Both the position numbers and the translations under genes were made by a program. Below the pieces are notes generated by a model. That model saw only the letters and a list, made by a program, of their open reading frames with translations, was not told where the DNA came from and ran no database searches. A DNA stretch of 64,000 nt from Aurantimonas endophytica (GTDB lineage: Bacteria; Pseudomonadota; Alphaproteobacteria; Rhizobiales; Rhizobiaceae). The stretch covers positions 496,001 to 560,000 of the forward strand of contig NZ_JACIEM010000003.1 of assembly GCF_014196845.1 (NCBI RefSeq), read 5' to 3'. Below are positions 17,259 through 25,926 of this stretch, one piece after another (the first letter of the stretch is position 1; each line of letters starts with the position of its first letter).

Positions 17259-18422
17259 ATGAGACGAGCAATCCAGCGCAGGATGGCGTGCGCCGTCCTG
17301 GCCACCCTCATGGGCACGCCCGCGATGGCGGACGAGGCGATGCGCGCGACCGTCGATGCAGTGGTGGAGCCGCTGATGGCCGAGCACGGCGTGCCCGGCC
17401 TGTCCGTCGCGGTCCTCCACGACGGCGAGCGCCACGTCTTCCATTACGGCGTCGCCTCCCGCGAGACGGGCGTGACGGTGGGCGACGAGACCCTGTTCGA
17501 GATCGGATCGCTGTCGAAGCCCTTCACCGGCACGCTGCTGGCGCGACTCGAGGCGGAGGGCGCCGTGGACCTGTCGAGCGAGGCTCAGAATATGCTGCCG
17601 GCGCTGGCGGAAAGCCCGATCGGCGGGGCCAGTCTGCTCGAACTCCTGACATATGCCGCTGGTGGGCTGCCGCTGCAGTTTCCCGATGGCGTCAACGAGA
17701 CGAATTTCGCCGAGTTCTACCGCGATTTCGAGCCGATCGACGAGATCGGCGTCAGCCGCCTCTACTCGAACCCGTCCATCGGGCTGGCGGGGCATCTGGC
17801 TGCCGCAGGCGCCGGCGACTCCTTCTCGTCGCTGATGGCGGACAGGATTTTCGAGCCGCTGGGCCTGACCGACACGTTCCTCGCCGTTCCCGAGGATCGC
17901 CTGGACGACTACGCCCAGGGCTATACGCGCGACAATTCGGCCGTGCGCGTCAATCCGGGGCTCTTCGACGAGGAAGCCTACGGCATCAAGACGACGGCCA
18001 GCGACTTCCTCCGCTTCGTCGAGGCTTCCATCGATCCGGTCGGGCTCGACGCCGACCTCCAGGCAGGCCTGTCGAAAGCGCGCACCGGCGTCTACCGGGT
18101 CGATGCCATGCATCAGGGCCTTGGCTGGGAATTGTACGGCGCGCCGGCGCGGCTCGACGACCTGCTCCAGGGCGCCGACACGGCCTTCGTGCTCGAGCCG
18201 AACCGCGTGGAGCGGCCCGCTTCGTCGGTGACCGGCGACGCCGTCGGGACGGTGTCGAAGACCGGCTCCACCGGCGGTTTCGGCGCCTATGCGCTGTTCC
18301 AGCCCGAGCTCGGCACTGTCATCGTGCTGCTCGCCAACCGGTTCTGGCCGAACCCGGCCCGCATCGAAGCGGCGCACGCGATCCTGGCCGCGATCGATCC
18401 GGACTTCGTGATGCAGCAATAG
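17259..18422 (+). CDS. Class C beta-lactamase / serine hydrolase
   Basis: A 387-aa protein with a signal peptide ending near GTPAMADEAM, so periplasmic. The three serine-hydrolase motifs are in class C form and spacing: S84-L-S-K87 in FEIGSLSKPFTG, Y169-S-N171 in LYSNPSIG and K334-T-G in VSKTGSTGGFGAY. The C-terminal LLANRFWPNPARIEAAHAIL is also AmpC-like. No ampR-type regulator is adjacent; it follows operon B by 82 nt. It could be a true cephalosporinase or an esterase/peptidase of the same fold. A strong hairpin follows the stop. Confidence 0.85.
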   Translation: MRRAIQRRMACAVLATLMGTPAMADEAMRATVDAVVEPLMAEHGVPGLSVAVLHDGERHVFHYGVASRETGVTVGDETLFEIGSLSKPFTGTLLARLEAEGAVDLSSEAQNMLPALAESPIGGASLLELLTYAAGGLPLQFPDGVNETNFAEFYRDFEPIDEIGVSRLYSNPSIGLAGHLAAAGAGDSFSSLMADRIFEPLGLTDTFLAVPEDRLDDYAQGYTRDNSAVRVNPGLFDEEAYGIKTTASDFLRFVEASIDPVGLDADLQAGLSKARTGVYRVDAMHQGLGWELYGAPARLDDLLQGADTAFVLEPNRVERPASSVTGDAVGTVSKTGSTGGFGAYALFQPELGTVIVLLANRFWPNPARIEAAHAILAAIDPDFVMQQ

Positions 18423-18429
18423 GATCGCT

Positions 18430-18466
18430 GCGGCCGGCGTCGCCCCGACTATGCATCGCCGGCCGC
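18430..18466 (+). terminator. Strong hairpin after the beta-lactamase gene
   Basis: Perfect 10-bp arms GCGGCCGGCG (18430-18439) and CGCCGGCCGC (18457-18466) with a 17-nt loop start 8 nt after the stop codon. There is no clear T-tract, as is common in GC-rich genomes. It is a likely transcription end. Confidence 0.5.
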
Positions 18467-18575
18467 GTCTGCTTCGTTGGAATTCAAGCAAGGACGGACT
18501 TGGATTCCAGCGTGCTGCATGCCGCCCTTGATCAAGAGGCTGCATCTGGCCAGGCAGAATGAAAGGATCGAAGCC

Positions 18576-19583
18576 ATGCGCGTTGCGAAGGTTGCCATCG
18601 CGGGCCTCGGCGGCGTCGGTCGCGCCACGGCGATGCTGCTTCTGTCGCGCCGCGAGCGCTATCTGCGGCTCTACGGAACCGAGGTTCGCCTAGTCGCGGT
18701 CTGCGGTTCGCGATCCGGACTGAGTGACGCGAGCGGGCTCGAGGCGGATCGGCTGGCCACGCTGCAAGCCGGCCTGTCAGGCCCGGAGTTCGTGGCGGCC
18801 AGCGGCGCCGACATCCTGATCGAGGCAGGGCCCAGCGATTTCCGCACGGGCGGTCCGGGCCTTGCCTATATCCGCCCTTCCCTGTCCGACGGACGCGACA
18901 CGATCGTCATCTCGAAGGGAGCGCTCGTCCACAGTGGGCGGGAGCTGCAGGCCCTCGCCGAGGCCTCAGGCGCGACCCTGAAGATCAGCGGAGCCACCGC
19001 AGGGTCTCTCCCGACGATCGACCTCCTCGAGCATAGTCTCCTGGGCTGCACAGTCCTACGGATGGAAGGCATCCTGAACGCCACGACCAACTATCTGCTC
19101 GACGCCATGACGACGCGGGGGATCGGGTTCGACGAAGCGTTGCGGGAAGCCCAGGCCGGCGGGTTCGCCGAAAGCGATCCGCGCAACGACACGGAAGGAT
19201 GGGATACCGCCAGCAAGCTCCTGATCCTGGGTAATTTCGAGCTGGGCCTCGATCTGGCGATGGACGATATCCCCGTCGAGGGCATTCATTCGGTGACGGA
19301 AGAGAGGATCAAGGCATGGCAGGCGGACGGCCTCGTGCCCAAGCTCGTCGGCAGCCTTGTCCTCGATGACGGCGCGGCGCGAGCCAGCGTCGGCATCAAG
19401 ACCTATCCACGCGCCGATCCGCTCGCGCAGGTGCGGGGAAAGAACAAGGCAATCCGCATCACCACCGATGCGATGGGCGAGACGATCGCCATCGGCTCCG
19501 GAACCGAGCCCCTCGCCACCAGCGCGGCGGCACTGAAGGATCTCGAGCACATTCTGGCGGCACGATCCGCCCACCGGCCCTGA
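18576..19583 (+). CDS. Homoserine dehydrogenase-like protein without ACT domain
   Basis: A 335-aa protein. The N-terminal Rossmann motif is VAIAGLGGVGRATAMLLLS. The homoserine dehydrogenase catalytic domain includes VISKGALVHSGRELQALAEA, EGILNATTNYLLDAM and AQAGGFAESDPRNDTEGWD. It ends without the C-terminal ACT domain of biosynthetic Hom proteins (about 430 aa), so it should not be feedback-inhibited by threonine. A dedicated pathway role is inferred. The ATG at 18576 follows AAGGA; upstream in-frame ATGs have no such site. The next gene starts 18 nt after its stop. Confidence 0.8.
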   Translation: MRVAKVAIAGLGGVGRATAMLLLSRRERYLRLYGTEVRLVAVCGSRSGLSDASGLEADRLATLQAGLSGPEFVAASGADILIEAGPSDFRTGGPGLAYIRPSLSDGRDTIVISKGALVHSGRELQALAEASGATLKISGATAGSLPTIDLLEHSLLGCTVLRMEGILNATTNYLLDAMTTRGIGFDEALREAQAGGFAESDPRNDTEGWDTASKLLILGNFELGLDLAMDDIPVEGIHSVTEERIKAWQADGLVPKLVGSLVLDDGAARASVGIKTYPRADPLAQVRGKNKAIRITTDAMGETIAIGSGTEPLATSAAALKDLEHILAARSAHRP

Positions 19584-19601
19584 CGCTTTCGGAGACAGTT
19601 C

Positions 19602-20318
19602 ATGCCCCAGCGATCCGTACAGGCTCTCCGCCATGTCGGCTTCGAGGATCTCGGCAGCTTCGATCCGGTCCTGCGGGAGGCGGGCTACGATATCGCCTAT
19701 GTCGATGTCGCCGAAAGCGACATCGGGCGCCTCGATCCGCTCGGGGCTGACCTCCTTGTCGTCCTCGGCGGCCCGATCGGCGTCTACGACGACGCGGCCT
19801 ATCCCGTCGTCACCGAGGAACTGCAGCTCCTGCAGGCGCGCCTTCAAGCCGGCAGGCCGACACTCGGTATCTGCCTCGGCGCGCAGCTCATGGCGGCCGC
19901 TCTCGGCGCCCGCGTCTATCCGGGGCCGGCCAAGGAGATCGGCTGGTCGCCGCTCGACCTGACCGGTGCCGGCGAGCGCCATCCGCTGGGCGCCCTGCGC
20001 GGCATCCCCGTTCTTCACTGGCACGGCGATACGTTTGACCTGCCGGATGGCTGCGACCGCCTCGCCGCCACCCCGCTCTGCCGCAACCAGGCCTTCTCGC
20101 GGGGTCCGAACGTCCTGGGCCTGCAGTTCCACCCGGAGGTGCTTTCGGCCCGGTTCGAGCACTGGCTTATCGGCCATGCCAGCGAACTGGCGACTGCCGG
20201 CATCAGCCCTGTCGCCCTGCGCCGCGACGCGGAGCGATACGGAAAGCAGCTCGAAAAGGCCGGTGCCGGCCTGATCGATCGATGGCTGGCCGGCCTCGAC
20301 GATCAGCCCGAACAATAG
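19602..20318 (+). CDS. Class I glutamine amidotransferase (GATase1) protein
   Basis: A 238-aa stand-alone GATase1 domain. The nucleophile elbow is LGICLGAQLMAAALGA with catalytic Cys, and LQFHPEVLSARFEHW supplies the His-x-Glu pair. It resembles the GMP-synthase-like amidotransferases that release ammonia from glutamine or hydrolyse gamma-glutamyl compounds (PuuD-like). Its partner synthetase is not obvious. It is probably co-transcribed with the homoserine-dehydrogenase-like gene and converges on operon C. Confidence 0.82.
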   Translation: MPQRSVQALRHVGFEDLGSFDPVLREAGYDIAYVDVAESDIGRLDPLGADLLVVLGGPIGVYDDAAYPVVTEELQLLQARLQAGRPTLGICLGAQLMAAALGARVYPGPAKEIGWSPLDLTGAGERHPLGALRGIPVLHWHGDTFDLPDGCDRLAATPLCRNQAFSRGPNVLGLQFHPEVLSARFEHWLIGHASELATAGISPVALRRDAERYGKQLEKAGAGLIDRWLAGLDDQPEQ

Positions 20319-20423
20319 GCGACCCGACCTCAAGCCGATGATCTATAATCCGGCCGGCATCACCGACACGCAGAAGATGCGCCGGCTGTGCAGCCCGGAC
20401 GGCGGGGCGTGCCCGTCGGCAGG

Positions 20424-22598
20424 CTACAGCAGGTGTTCGACGCGGATCGGCAGGTCGCGGAGCCGGCGGCCGGTCGCATGCCATGTCGCGTTGGCGATCG
20501 CCGCCGCGACGCCGGTCATCACCACCTCGCCGAGACCCTTGAGGCCGGAAGCGTTCAGCCGCGGGTCGGGCCGGTCGATGAAGGCGACCTCGGTGCGTCC
20601 GACATCGGCGTTCACCGGCACGACATATTCGGCGATGTCGGCGTTGAGGAAGCCGCCATAGCGGGGATCGACCTCGGACGCCTCGCGAAGCGCCGCGCCG
20701 ATGCCCCAGGCCACGCCGCCCCTGACCTGGCTCGGCGCCGTGCGGGGACTGACGACGCTGCCGCAATCGACGACGCTGACCACGCGGGGCACCCGGATCC
20801 GCCGCGTCGTCGGCTCGATCCGCACTTCTACGAAATGGGCAACGTAGCTATAGGCGACGAACTCGTCGTAGACCGGGCCCCAGGGCGCGGGCCGCCCCTG
20901 ATGCAGGGCGCCCGCCATCTGCTCCGGCTGGCCGGCAGGGCGGCGCTCGACGCGCACCTCGTAGCTGTCGAGGCCTCTCTCGGCCAACGCCGCCAAGGGA
21001 TCGGCACCGAGTTCCTCAAGAAGTTTCTCGGCAGCTTCGACCGCCGCGGGGACGGCCGTGGCGGTGCCCCACGACCCGGCGGTCAGATGCTGGTGCGCGC
21101 CGCGCGTGTCGCCGATCACGGCGTCCACCCGCGTCGGCTCGATACCGAGAATCTGACCGACGGCGTTGGCAAGGGCGGTGCGGATGCCCTGGCCCATTTC
21201 ATGGACGCCGACCGACACCGATACCCGCCCATCTTCCGTCAGTCTGAGGGTGGCGATCGCCGCTGCCGTCGCCGCCTTGTAGCAGCCGCAGCCGACGCCG
21301 AGGCCGATGAGTTGGCCGTCGCCCGCCCGCATCGAGCCGGGCTCGGGCGTCCTTGCGGACCAGCCGAACATCTCCGCGCCGCGGCTCAGGCACGCGTTGA
21401 GGAAGCGGGACGAGAGTGGCAGCCCGGTGACCGGGTCCGTGTCGGTATCGTGCGCCATCCGGTATTCGACCGGATCGCGCCCCAGCCGTTCGGCGATCTC
21501 GTCGACGGCCGTGTCGAGGGCGAAGGCGGCAAGATGCTCGAACGGCGCGCGCATGTAGCCCGGCGTCTGGACATCCGTCTGGACGATCCGCTGGTGGCCG
21601 CGGAAATTCGGGATGCCGTAGAGCCGCGCCGCGGCATTCGCATAATCCAGCGGGAAAAGGTCGTGCCGCGAACTCTGGGCATCGACGTCGTAGAGGACCG
21701 ACGTGAGCCGGCCCGCTGCGTCGGCGCCGAGGCGGACGCGATGGGTGGATTCCGGGCGAAAGCTCGCATTGCCGAAGAGCTGGTAGCGCGGGACCACCAT
21801 CTTGACGGGCGCGCCAAGCTCCCGGGCCGCCCAGGCGACGAAGGCCGTCTGCATCTGCAGCGAGTTCTTCTGGCCGAATCCGCCGCCCGCCTGCGGCGAG
21901 ATCACCGTCACGCGCTCGGGCGCGACGCCGAGGATCTGCGCGACGCCGAACTTCAGGGCACCGGCATTCTGCGTGCCTTCGTGAATGATCAGGTCGTCGC
22001 CGTCCCATTCCGCATAGGTCGCCACCAGTTCCATCGGGTTCTGGTGCTGCGGCGGGCTGCGATAGGCGGCGTCGACCGTCACGGCCGCCGCCTCGAAGGC
22101 GGCGACGGCGTCGCCCGCCACGGTGTCCCCAAAGAGCTGCTGCGGGAGCGGCGACTCGGCTTGGGCGATGATGCCGGCGTCAGGACTCGCGATCGACGAC
22201 GCGAAGGCCTCCTCGCTGTAGGCGGCGTCGACCAGCGATGCCGCGTGCATTGCGGCTTCCAGCGTGTCGGCGACGACCATCGCGATCGGCTGGCCGCGAT
22301 AGGCGATGGCGTCCGACATGAGCGGCATGAAGCTCTGAAACGCAAAGCCCCCCGACAGCAGGAAGCCGCCCTGCTCCAGCGCGCCGGTGCCCCGATGCGT
22401 CAGCACCAGCCGGACGCCCGGCACCGCCTCGGCGCGGGCGACGTCCAGCTGAGTCAGACGGCCTTTCGCGATTGTGCTGACGGCGAAGACAGCGTGCATC
22501 GGCGTTTCCGACCGTCGGTCGGCGGCATAGATCGGCGCGCCGGTGACCTTCGCCCGCGCATCGATACGGGCGATCTCGGGGAAGCTTCCATCGGCCAT
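20424..22598 (-). CDS. paoC: Molybdopterin-binding large subunit of PaoABC-type oxidoreductase (operon C)
   Basis: A 724-aa large subunit. Visible are RIDARAKVTGAPIYAADRR (hammerhead), GGGFGQKNS, the active-site loop MRAPFEH, MGQGIRTALANAVGQ and the catalytic Glu in GLKGLGEVVM. The start MADGSFPEIAR is 3 nt after the paoB stop. It is full length with all key residues, so probably an active enzyme. The large subunits of operons A, B and C are divergent paralogues, suggesting different substrates. Confidence 0.9.
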   Translation of the reverse strand: MADGSFPEIARIDARAKVTGAPIYAADRRSETPMHAVFAVSTIAKGRLTQLDVARAEAVPGVRLVLTHRGTGALEQGGFLLSGGFAFQSFMPLMSDAIAYRGQPIAMVVADTLEAAMHAASLVDAAYSEEAFASSIASPDAGIIAQAESPLPQQLFGDTVAGDAVAAFEAAAVTVDAAYRSPPQHQNPMELVATYAEWDGDDLIIHEGTQNAGALKFGVAQILGVAPERVTVISPQAGGGFGQKNSLQMQTAFVAWAARELGAPVKMVVPRYQLFGNASFRPESTHRVRLGADAAGRLTSVLYDVDAQSSRHDLFPLDYANAAARLYGIPNFRGHQRIVQTDVQTPGYMRAPFEHLAAFALDTAVDEIAERLGRDPVEYRMAHDTDTDPVTGLPLSSRFLNACLSRGAEMFGWSARTPEPGSMRAGDGQLIGLGVGCGCYKAATAAAIATLRLTEDGRVSVSVGVHEMGQGIRTALANAVGQILGIEPTRVDAVIGDTRGAHQHLTAGSWGTATAVPAAVEAAEKLLEELGADPLAALAERGLDSYEVRVERRPAGQPEQMAGALHQGRPAPWGPVYDEFVAYSYVAHFVEVRIEPTTRRIRVPRVVSVVDCGSVVSPRTAPSQVRGGVAWGIGAALREASEVDPRYGGFLNADIAEYVVPVNADVGRTEVAFIDRPDPRLNASGLKGLGEVVMTGVAAAIANATWHATGRRLRDLPIRVEHLL

Positions 22599-22601
22599 GG
22601 G

Positions 22602-23582
22602 TCAGATCCTCGTCTTGGCGATCATCAGGGCGTCGGCGACGGCGCGGGCGCCGAGTTCCGTCTTGAAGGCATTGTGCTGCGTGGTGCTGGCGCCGGCGAA
22701 GGCCGCAACCCCTGCCTCGCGGGCCGTCGCTTCCGTCAGGGGGCGACCGACGAGCAGGCGTTCTGCGTCGCCCGCCCGCCACGGGCGCGTCGCGACGCCG
22801 CCGAGGGCGATCCGCGCGTCCCGGACGATATCCCCGTCGAGATCGAGGCCCACGGCGGAGGACACGAGGGCGAAGGCGTAGGATTCCCGGTCGCGGATCT
22901 TGTGGTAGGTGGAAGCGCGCGCGGCGTTGCTGCGGGGCACGCGGATCGCCGTGATGAACTCGTCGGGCTCCAGATTCGTCTCCCGCTCGGGATTGTCTTC
23001 CGGCTCGCGGTGCAGCGACGCCAACGGGATGCGACGTGTGCCCGAAGGGCCGAGCAGGTCGATCTCCGCATCGAACGCCATGAGGGCCGTCGCGAAGTCG
23101 CCTGGATAGATGGCGATGCAGGCATCCGAGCCGCCGAACAAGGCGTGGGCGCGGTTGAGGCCCTCCACCGCCGCGCAGCCCGATCCTGGCTGGCGCTTGT
23201 TGCAGGCATAGGGCGCGCCATGTCGGAAATAGCTGCAGCGGGTGCGCTGCAGCAGGTTTCCGCCGAGCGTCGCCATGTTGCGCAGCTGCTGTGAGGCGGC
23301 ACGCCAGAGCGATTCCCGCAGGGCCGGAAATTCCGTCCGCAGGATCTCGTGTTCGACCGCGTCGCTCATCCGGGCGAGTGCGCCGAGCACCAGGGTCTCG
23401 CCCTCCATCCGGATCTCGGTGAGATCAAGCGCGCTGATGTCGACGACCCGCTCCGGGTGCTCGACGTCGAGCTTCATCAGATCATAGAGGGTCGTGCCGC
23501 CGGCCAGGATCCGGGCGCCGCCCGAAAGGGCCGACACGACGTCGTTCGCCGTCTCGGCGCGGTAGTATGAGAATGGCTGCAT
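22602..23582 (-). CDS. paoB: FAD/4Fe-4S subunit of PaoABC-type oxidoreductase (operon C)
   Basis: A 326-aa subunit. FAD-binding blocks are ARILAGGTTLYDLMKLD and QLRNMATLGGNLLQRTRC. The four-cysteine [4Fe-4S] insertion is complete (RTRC, YACNKR, GSGCAA, SDAC). The start MQPFSYYRAE is 3 nt downstream of the paoA stop, so the operon is tightly packed. Function is as for the other PaoB copies: electron transfer out of the complex. Confidence 0.88.
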   Translation of the reverse strand: MQPFSYYRAETANDVVSALSGGARILAGGTTLYDLMKLDVEHPERVVDISALDLTEIRMEGETLVLGALARMSDAVEHEILRTEFPALRESLWRAASQQLRNMATLGGNLLQRTRCSYFRHGAPYACNKRQPGSGCAAVEGLNRAHALFGGSDACIAIYPGDFATALMAFDAEIDLLGPSGTRRIPLASLHREPEDNPERETNLEPDEFITAIRVPRSNAARASTYHKIRDRESYAFALVSSAVGLDLDGDIVRDARIALGGVATRPWRAGDAERLLVGRPLTEATAREAGVAAFAGASTTQHNAFKTELGARAVADALMIAKTRI

Positions 23583-23585
23583 GGG

Positions 23586-24227
23586 TCAGCTTTCCATCGC
23601 GGTGCGGGCATCCTCGATGGCGTCGACGATGTTCTCGTAGGCGCCGCAGCGACAGATGTTTCCGCTCATGTATTCCCGGATCTCGTCACGCGAGCCGGCG
23701 TGGCCCTCGCGGACGCAGGCGATCGCCGCCATGATCTGCCCCGGCGTGCAGTAGCCGCATTGCAGGGCGTCATGATCGATGAAGGCCTGCTGCATGACGT
23801 GCAGGCGGCCTTCGACCTCCAGGCTCTCGATCGTTTCGACATTCCGGTTCGCGCACTGGACGACGGGGGTGAGACAGGCTGCGACGCGCTCGCCGTCGAC
23901 ATGGACCGTGCACGCGCCGCACTGGCCGTGGTCGCAGCCCTTCTTGGTGCCGAAAAGCCCCTGGGCCTCGCGCAGATGGTCGAGAAGCGATGTCCGCGGA
24001 TCGACGACGTCGGACGTCGTCCGCCCATTGGTCGAAAAGGTCAGCTCGACCGTTTCGCTGTAGCGGACGTTACCGGTGCCGGTCGCGGGTTGCGCGAGCG
24101 CCATCCCGTCGTAAGGCAGCGCGACATTGGCGACGCCGATGCCGACGGTGCCGATGATGACCTGGCGGCGACTGAAGCTCGGCCCCTGGTGCAGGTCGGT
24201 CTCTTCGCTATGGCTGATTTGGCTCAT
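23586..24227 (-). CDS. paoA: Tat-exported 2Fe-2S subunit of PaoABC-type oxidoreductase (operon C)
   Basis: A 213-aa subunit. The Tat motif is FSRRQVIIGTVGIG. 2Fe-2S ligands are in KKGCDHGQCGACTV, CGYCTPGQ and GNICRCGAY. The ATG follows AGGAG. It is first gene of operon C. A lysR gene on the same strand ends 242 nt upstream, leaving room for its own promoter in 24228-24469, although no convincing hexamers stand out. Confidence 0.88.
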   Translation of the reverse strand: MSQISHSEETDLHQGPSFSRRQVIIGTVGIGVANVALPYDGMALAQPATGTGNVRYSETVELTFSTNGRTTSDVVDPRTSLLDHLREAQGLFGTKKGCDHGQCGACTVHVDGERVAACLTPVVQCANRNVETIESLEVEGRLHVMQQAFIDHDALQCGYCTPGQIMAAIACVREGHAGSRDEIREYMSGNICRCGAYENIVDAIEDARTAMES

Positions 24228-24469
24228 CCGCGGCTCCTCTGCGTTCCATGGATTTCGTCCGGGTCCTGCGGGCAGCTGGCCGTCGGATCCGTGTCATGGT
24301 TGCCTGGAACGGTAGAGGTGACGGGTATCGGCGCAATTGCGGGTTCGCCGGAGCGAGAATTCGCGATTACCGGATAATGTCCCCGCATTCCCCGGATTTC
24401 ACGGACGAGCGGCGGCTTCCCCGCGCTGGCCGGCTGATCGTGCGCCGCACAAGAAAAATTGAACCGCGG

Positions 24470-25357
24470 TCAGTTCGAGAAGTCGATCGTGCCGACCCAT
24501 TGCAGGAAAGCCCGCACCCGCGGCGACAGCTGGCGGTGTCGCGGATAGAGCACCGAGACCGGCGAGGGCGAAGGCGGCGTATCGGCAAGGATCTCGACCA
24601 GGCGGCCAGCCATCAGGTCGTCGGCGAGACGATAACGAGGGACCTGGATGATCCCCAGGCCGAGCCGGGCCGCGCTGACCATCGTCTCCGCCCCGGTCGT
24701 CAGGAGGGTGGCGGGCAGAATTCGCTCCACCTCGTGCTGGCCGATGGTGAAATAAAGCGGCATTGGGCGGCCGGTCGCGGACGACAGGAAGCCGACCACA
24801 TGGTGCCCGTCGAGTTCGTCCAGCGTCCTCGGCGTGCCGTGGCGACCGAGATAGTCCGGAGACGCGACGGTGATCTCGCGCAGTTCTCCCAGCCGGCGCG
24901 CCGCCAGGTCGCTGTCGGCCGGCACCCCGACCCGGACGACGCAGTCGATGCCCTCGCGCACGAGGTCGACCAGCCGATCTCCCTCCGACAGTATGAGCTC
25001 GAGCTTCGGGTAGGCGGCGATGAAGGCCGGAATCTTCGGCATCAGGAAATGCCGCGCGAGGGTACCATGCACATCGATGCGAAGCCGACCTTCCGGTTGG
25101 CCAAGACCGAAGCTTGCTTCGGCGTCCTCGAGTTCGTGGACGATCCGCAGGCATCGCTCGTACCACTGCTCGCCGTCGGGGGTGGGCGCCACGACGCGGG
25201 TGGTCCGCTCGAGCAGCTTGACCTTCAGGCGGCTTTCCGTCCGCTTGACCACGTCGCTCGCGGTCGATGCCGGGATGCCCAGCGTTTCGGCCGCCTTGCG
25301 GAAGCTGCGCATCTCGACGACACGCAGGAAGACGATCATTTCATCGTAGCGATCCAT
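24470..25357 (-). CDS. LysR-family transcriptional regulator (upstream of operon C)
   Basis: A 295-aa protein. The N-terminal winged helix-turn-helix begins MDRYDEMIVFLRVVEMRSF and contains KAAETLGIPASTASDVVKR. The substrate-binding domain includes ALLTTGAETMVSAARLGLGI. The C-terminus LSPRVRAFLQWVGTIDF is typical of the CrgA/DmlR-like subgroup. The start is ATG at 25357; longer frames run into an upstream gene. It lies 29 nt after the hxlR-like gene and upstream of operon C on the same strand, so it may be co-transcribed with the former and act on the latter. Confidence 0.85.
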   Translation of the reverse strand: MDRYDEMIVFLRVVEMRSFRKAAETLGIPASTASDVVKRTESRLKVKLLERTTRVVAPTPDGEQWYERCLRIVHELEDAEASFGLGQPEGRLRIDVHGTLARHFLMPKIPAFIAAYPKLELILSEGDRLVDLVREGIDCVVRVGVPADSDLAARRLGELREITVASPDYLGRHGTPRTLDELDGHHVVGFLSSATGRPMPLYFTIGQHEVERILPATLLTTGAETMVSAARLGLGIIQVPRYRLADDLMAGRLVEILADTPPSPSPVSVLYPRHRQLSPRVRAFLQWVGTIDFSN

Positions 25358-25386
25358 GCAGGAACCTGACGTTTGAACCGATGGGA

Positions 25387-25827
25387 TCACGCACGGGGCG
25401 ATCGGGCCTTCCGCACCACGGTTCGGTCCTGACCCTCGTCGTGCACGCGACGACACGCCTCGATGCGGGGCCAGTTTTCCCGGATCCACGTGGTGAAGCC
25501 TTCCAGGGCAGGCAGCATGCTCGCGCCCATTTCGGTCAGCTCGTATTCCACCCGGGGCGGCACCTCGGGGAAGTAGTGGCGCAGAAGAAGGCCGTCGCGC
25601 TCGAGATTGCGCAGCGTGACGGTTAGCATGCGCTGGGTGATGCCCTCGATCCCCTTCTTCAGCTCCGAGAAGCGAAGCCGGTGTCCGGACGCCACCGCCA
25701 GATGGCTCATGACGAGGATGGTCCACTTGTCGCCCAGCCGCGCCAGGACGCTGTGCGGAGCGCACGGGCGGAACACGGGGCCATGCTCCGTTTCCGCGTA
25801 GGGCCGCCCATGGATCAGTCTCTCCAT
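25387..25827 (-). CDS. HxlR-family transcriptional regulator
   Basis: A 146-aa winged-helix protein. It has the HxlR pattern CAPHSVLARLGDKWTILVMS, LRFSELKKGIEGITQRMLT and YFPEVPPRVEYELTEMGASM. The ATG at 25827 was chosen because AGGA lies 9 nt upstream; an ATG 9 nt further out has no room for a site. It is divergent from an NmrA-like gene with 99 nt between the starts, the usual arrangement for HxlR control of a redox gene. It contains a Cys near the N-terminus that could sense electrophiles. Confidence 0.85.
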   Translation of the reverse strand: MERLIHGRPYAETEHGPVFRPCAPHSVLARLGDKWTILVMSHLAVASGHRLRFSELKKGIEGITQRMLTVTLRNLERDGLLLRHYFPEVPPRVEYELTEMGASMLPALEGFTTWIRENWPRIEACRRVHDEGQDRTVVRKARSPRA

Positions 25828-25926
25828 TCGTATCATTCCTGTGCCTGACGCTGGCAAATGTGCCGTCTTCCGGCGCCGCGGCATCAGTATATATCGGTAA
25901 CCCTCGAGCCAACAGGAGGGACCTCC

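Noticed and set aside
15562-17262. 566-codon open frame overlapping paoC in another frame
   Set aside because: It is an Arg/Pro-rich shadow of operon B paoC.
20388-23294. 968-codon open frame on plus across operon C
   Set aside because: It is exactly antisense to paoC and paoB, whose motifs are intact. Its product is low-complexity and Arg/Gly/His/Asp-rich with no domain; such shadows are common at high GC.
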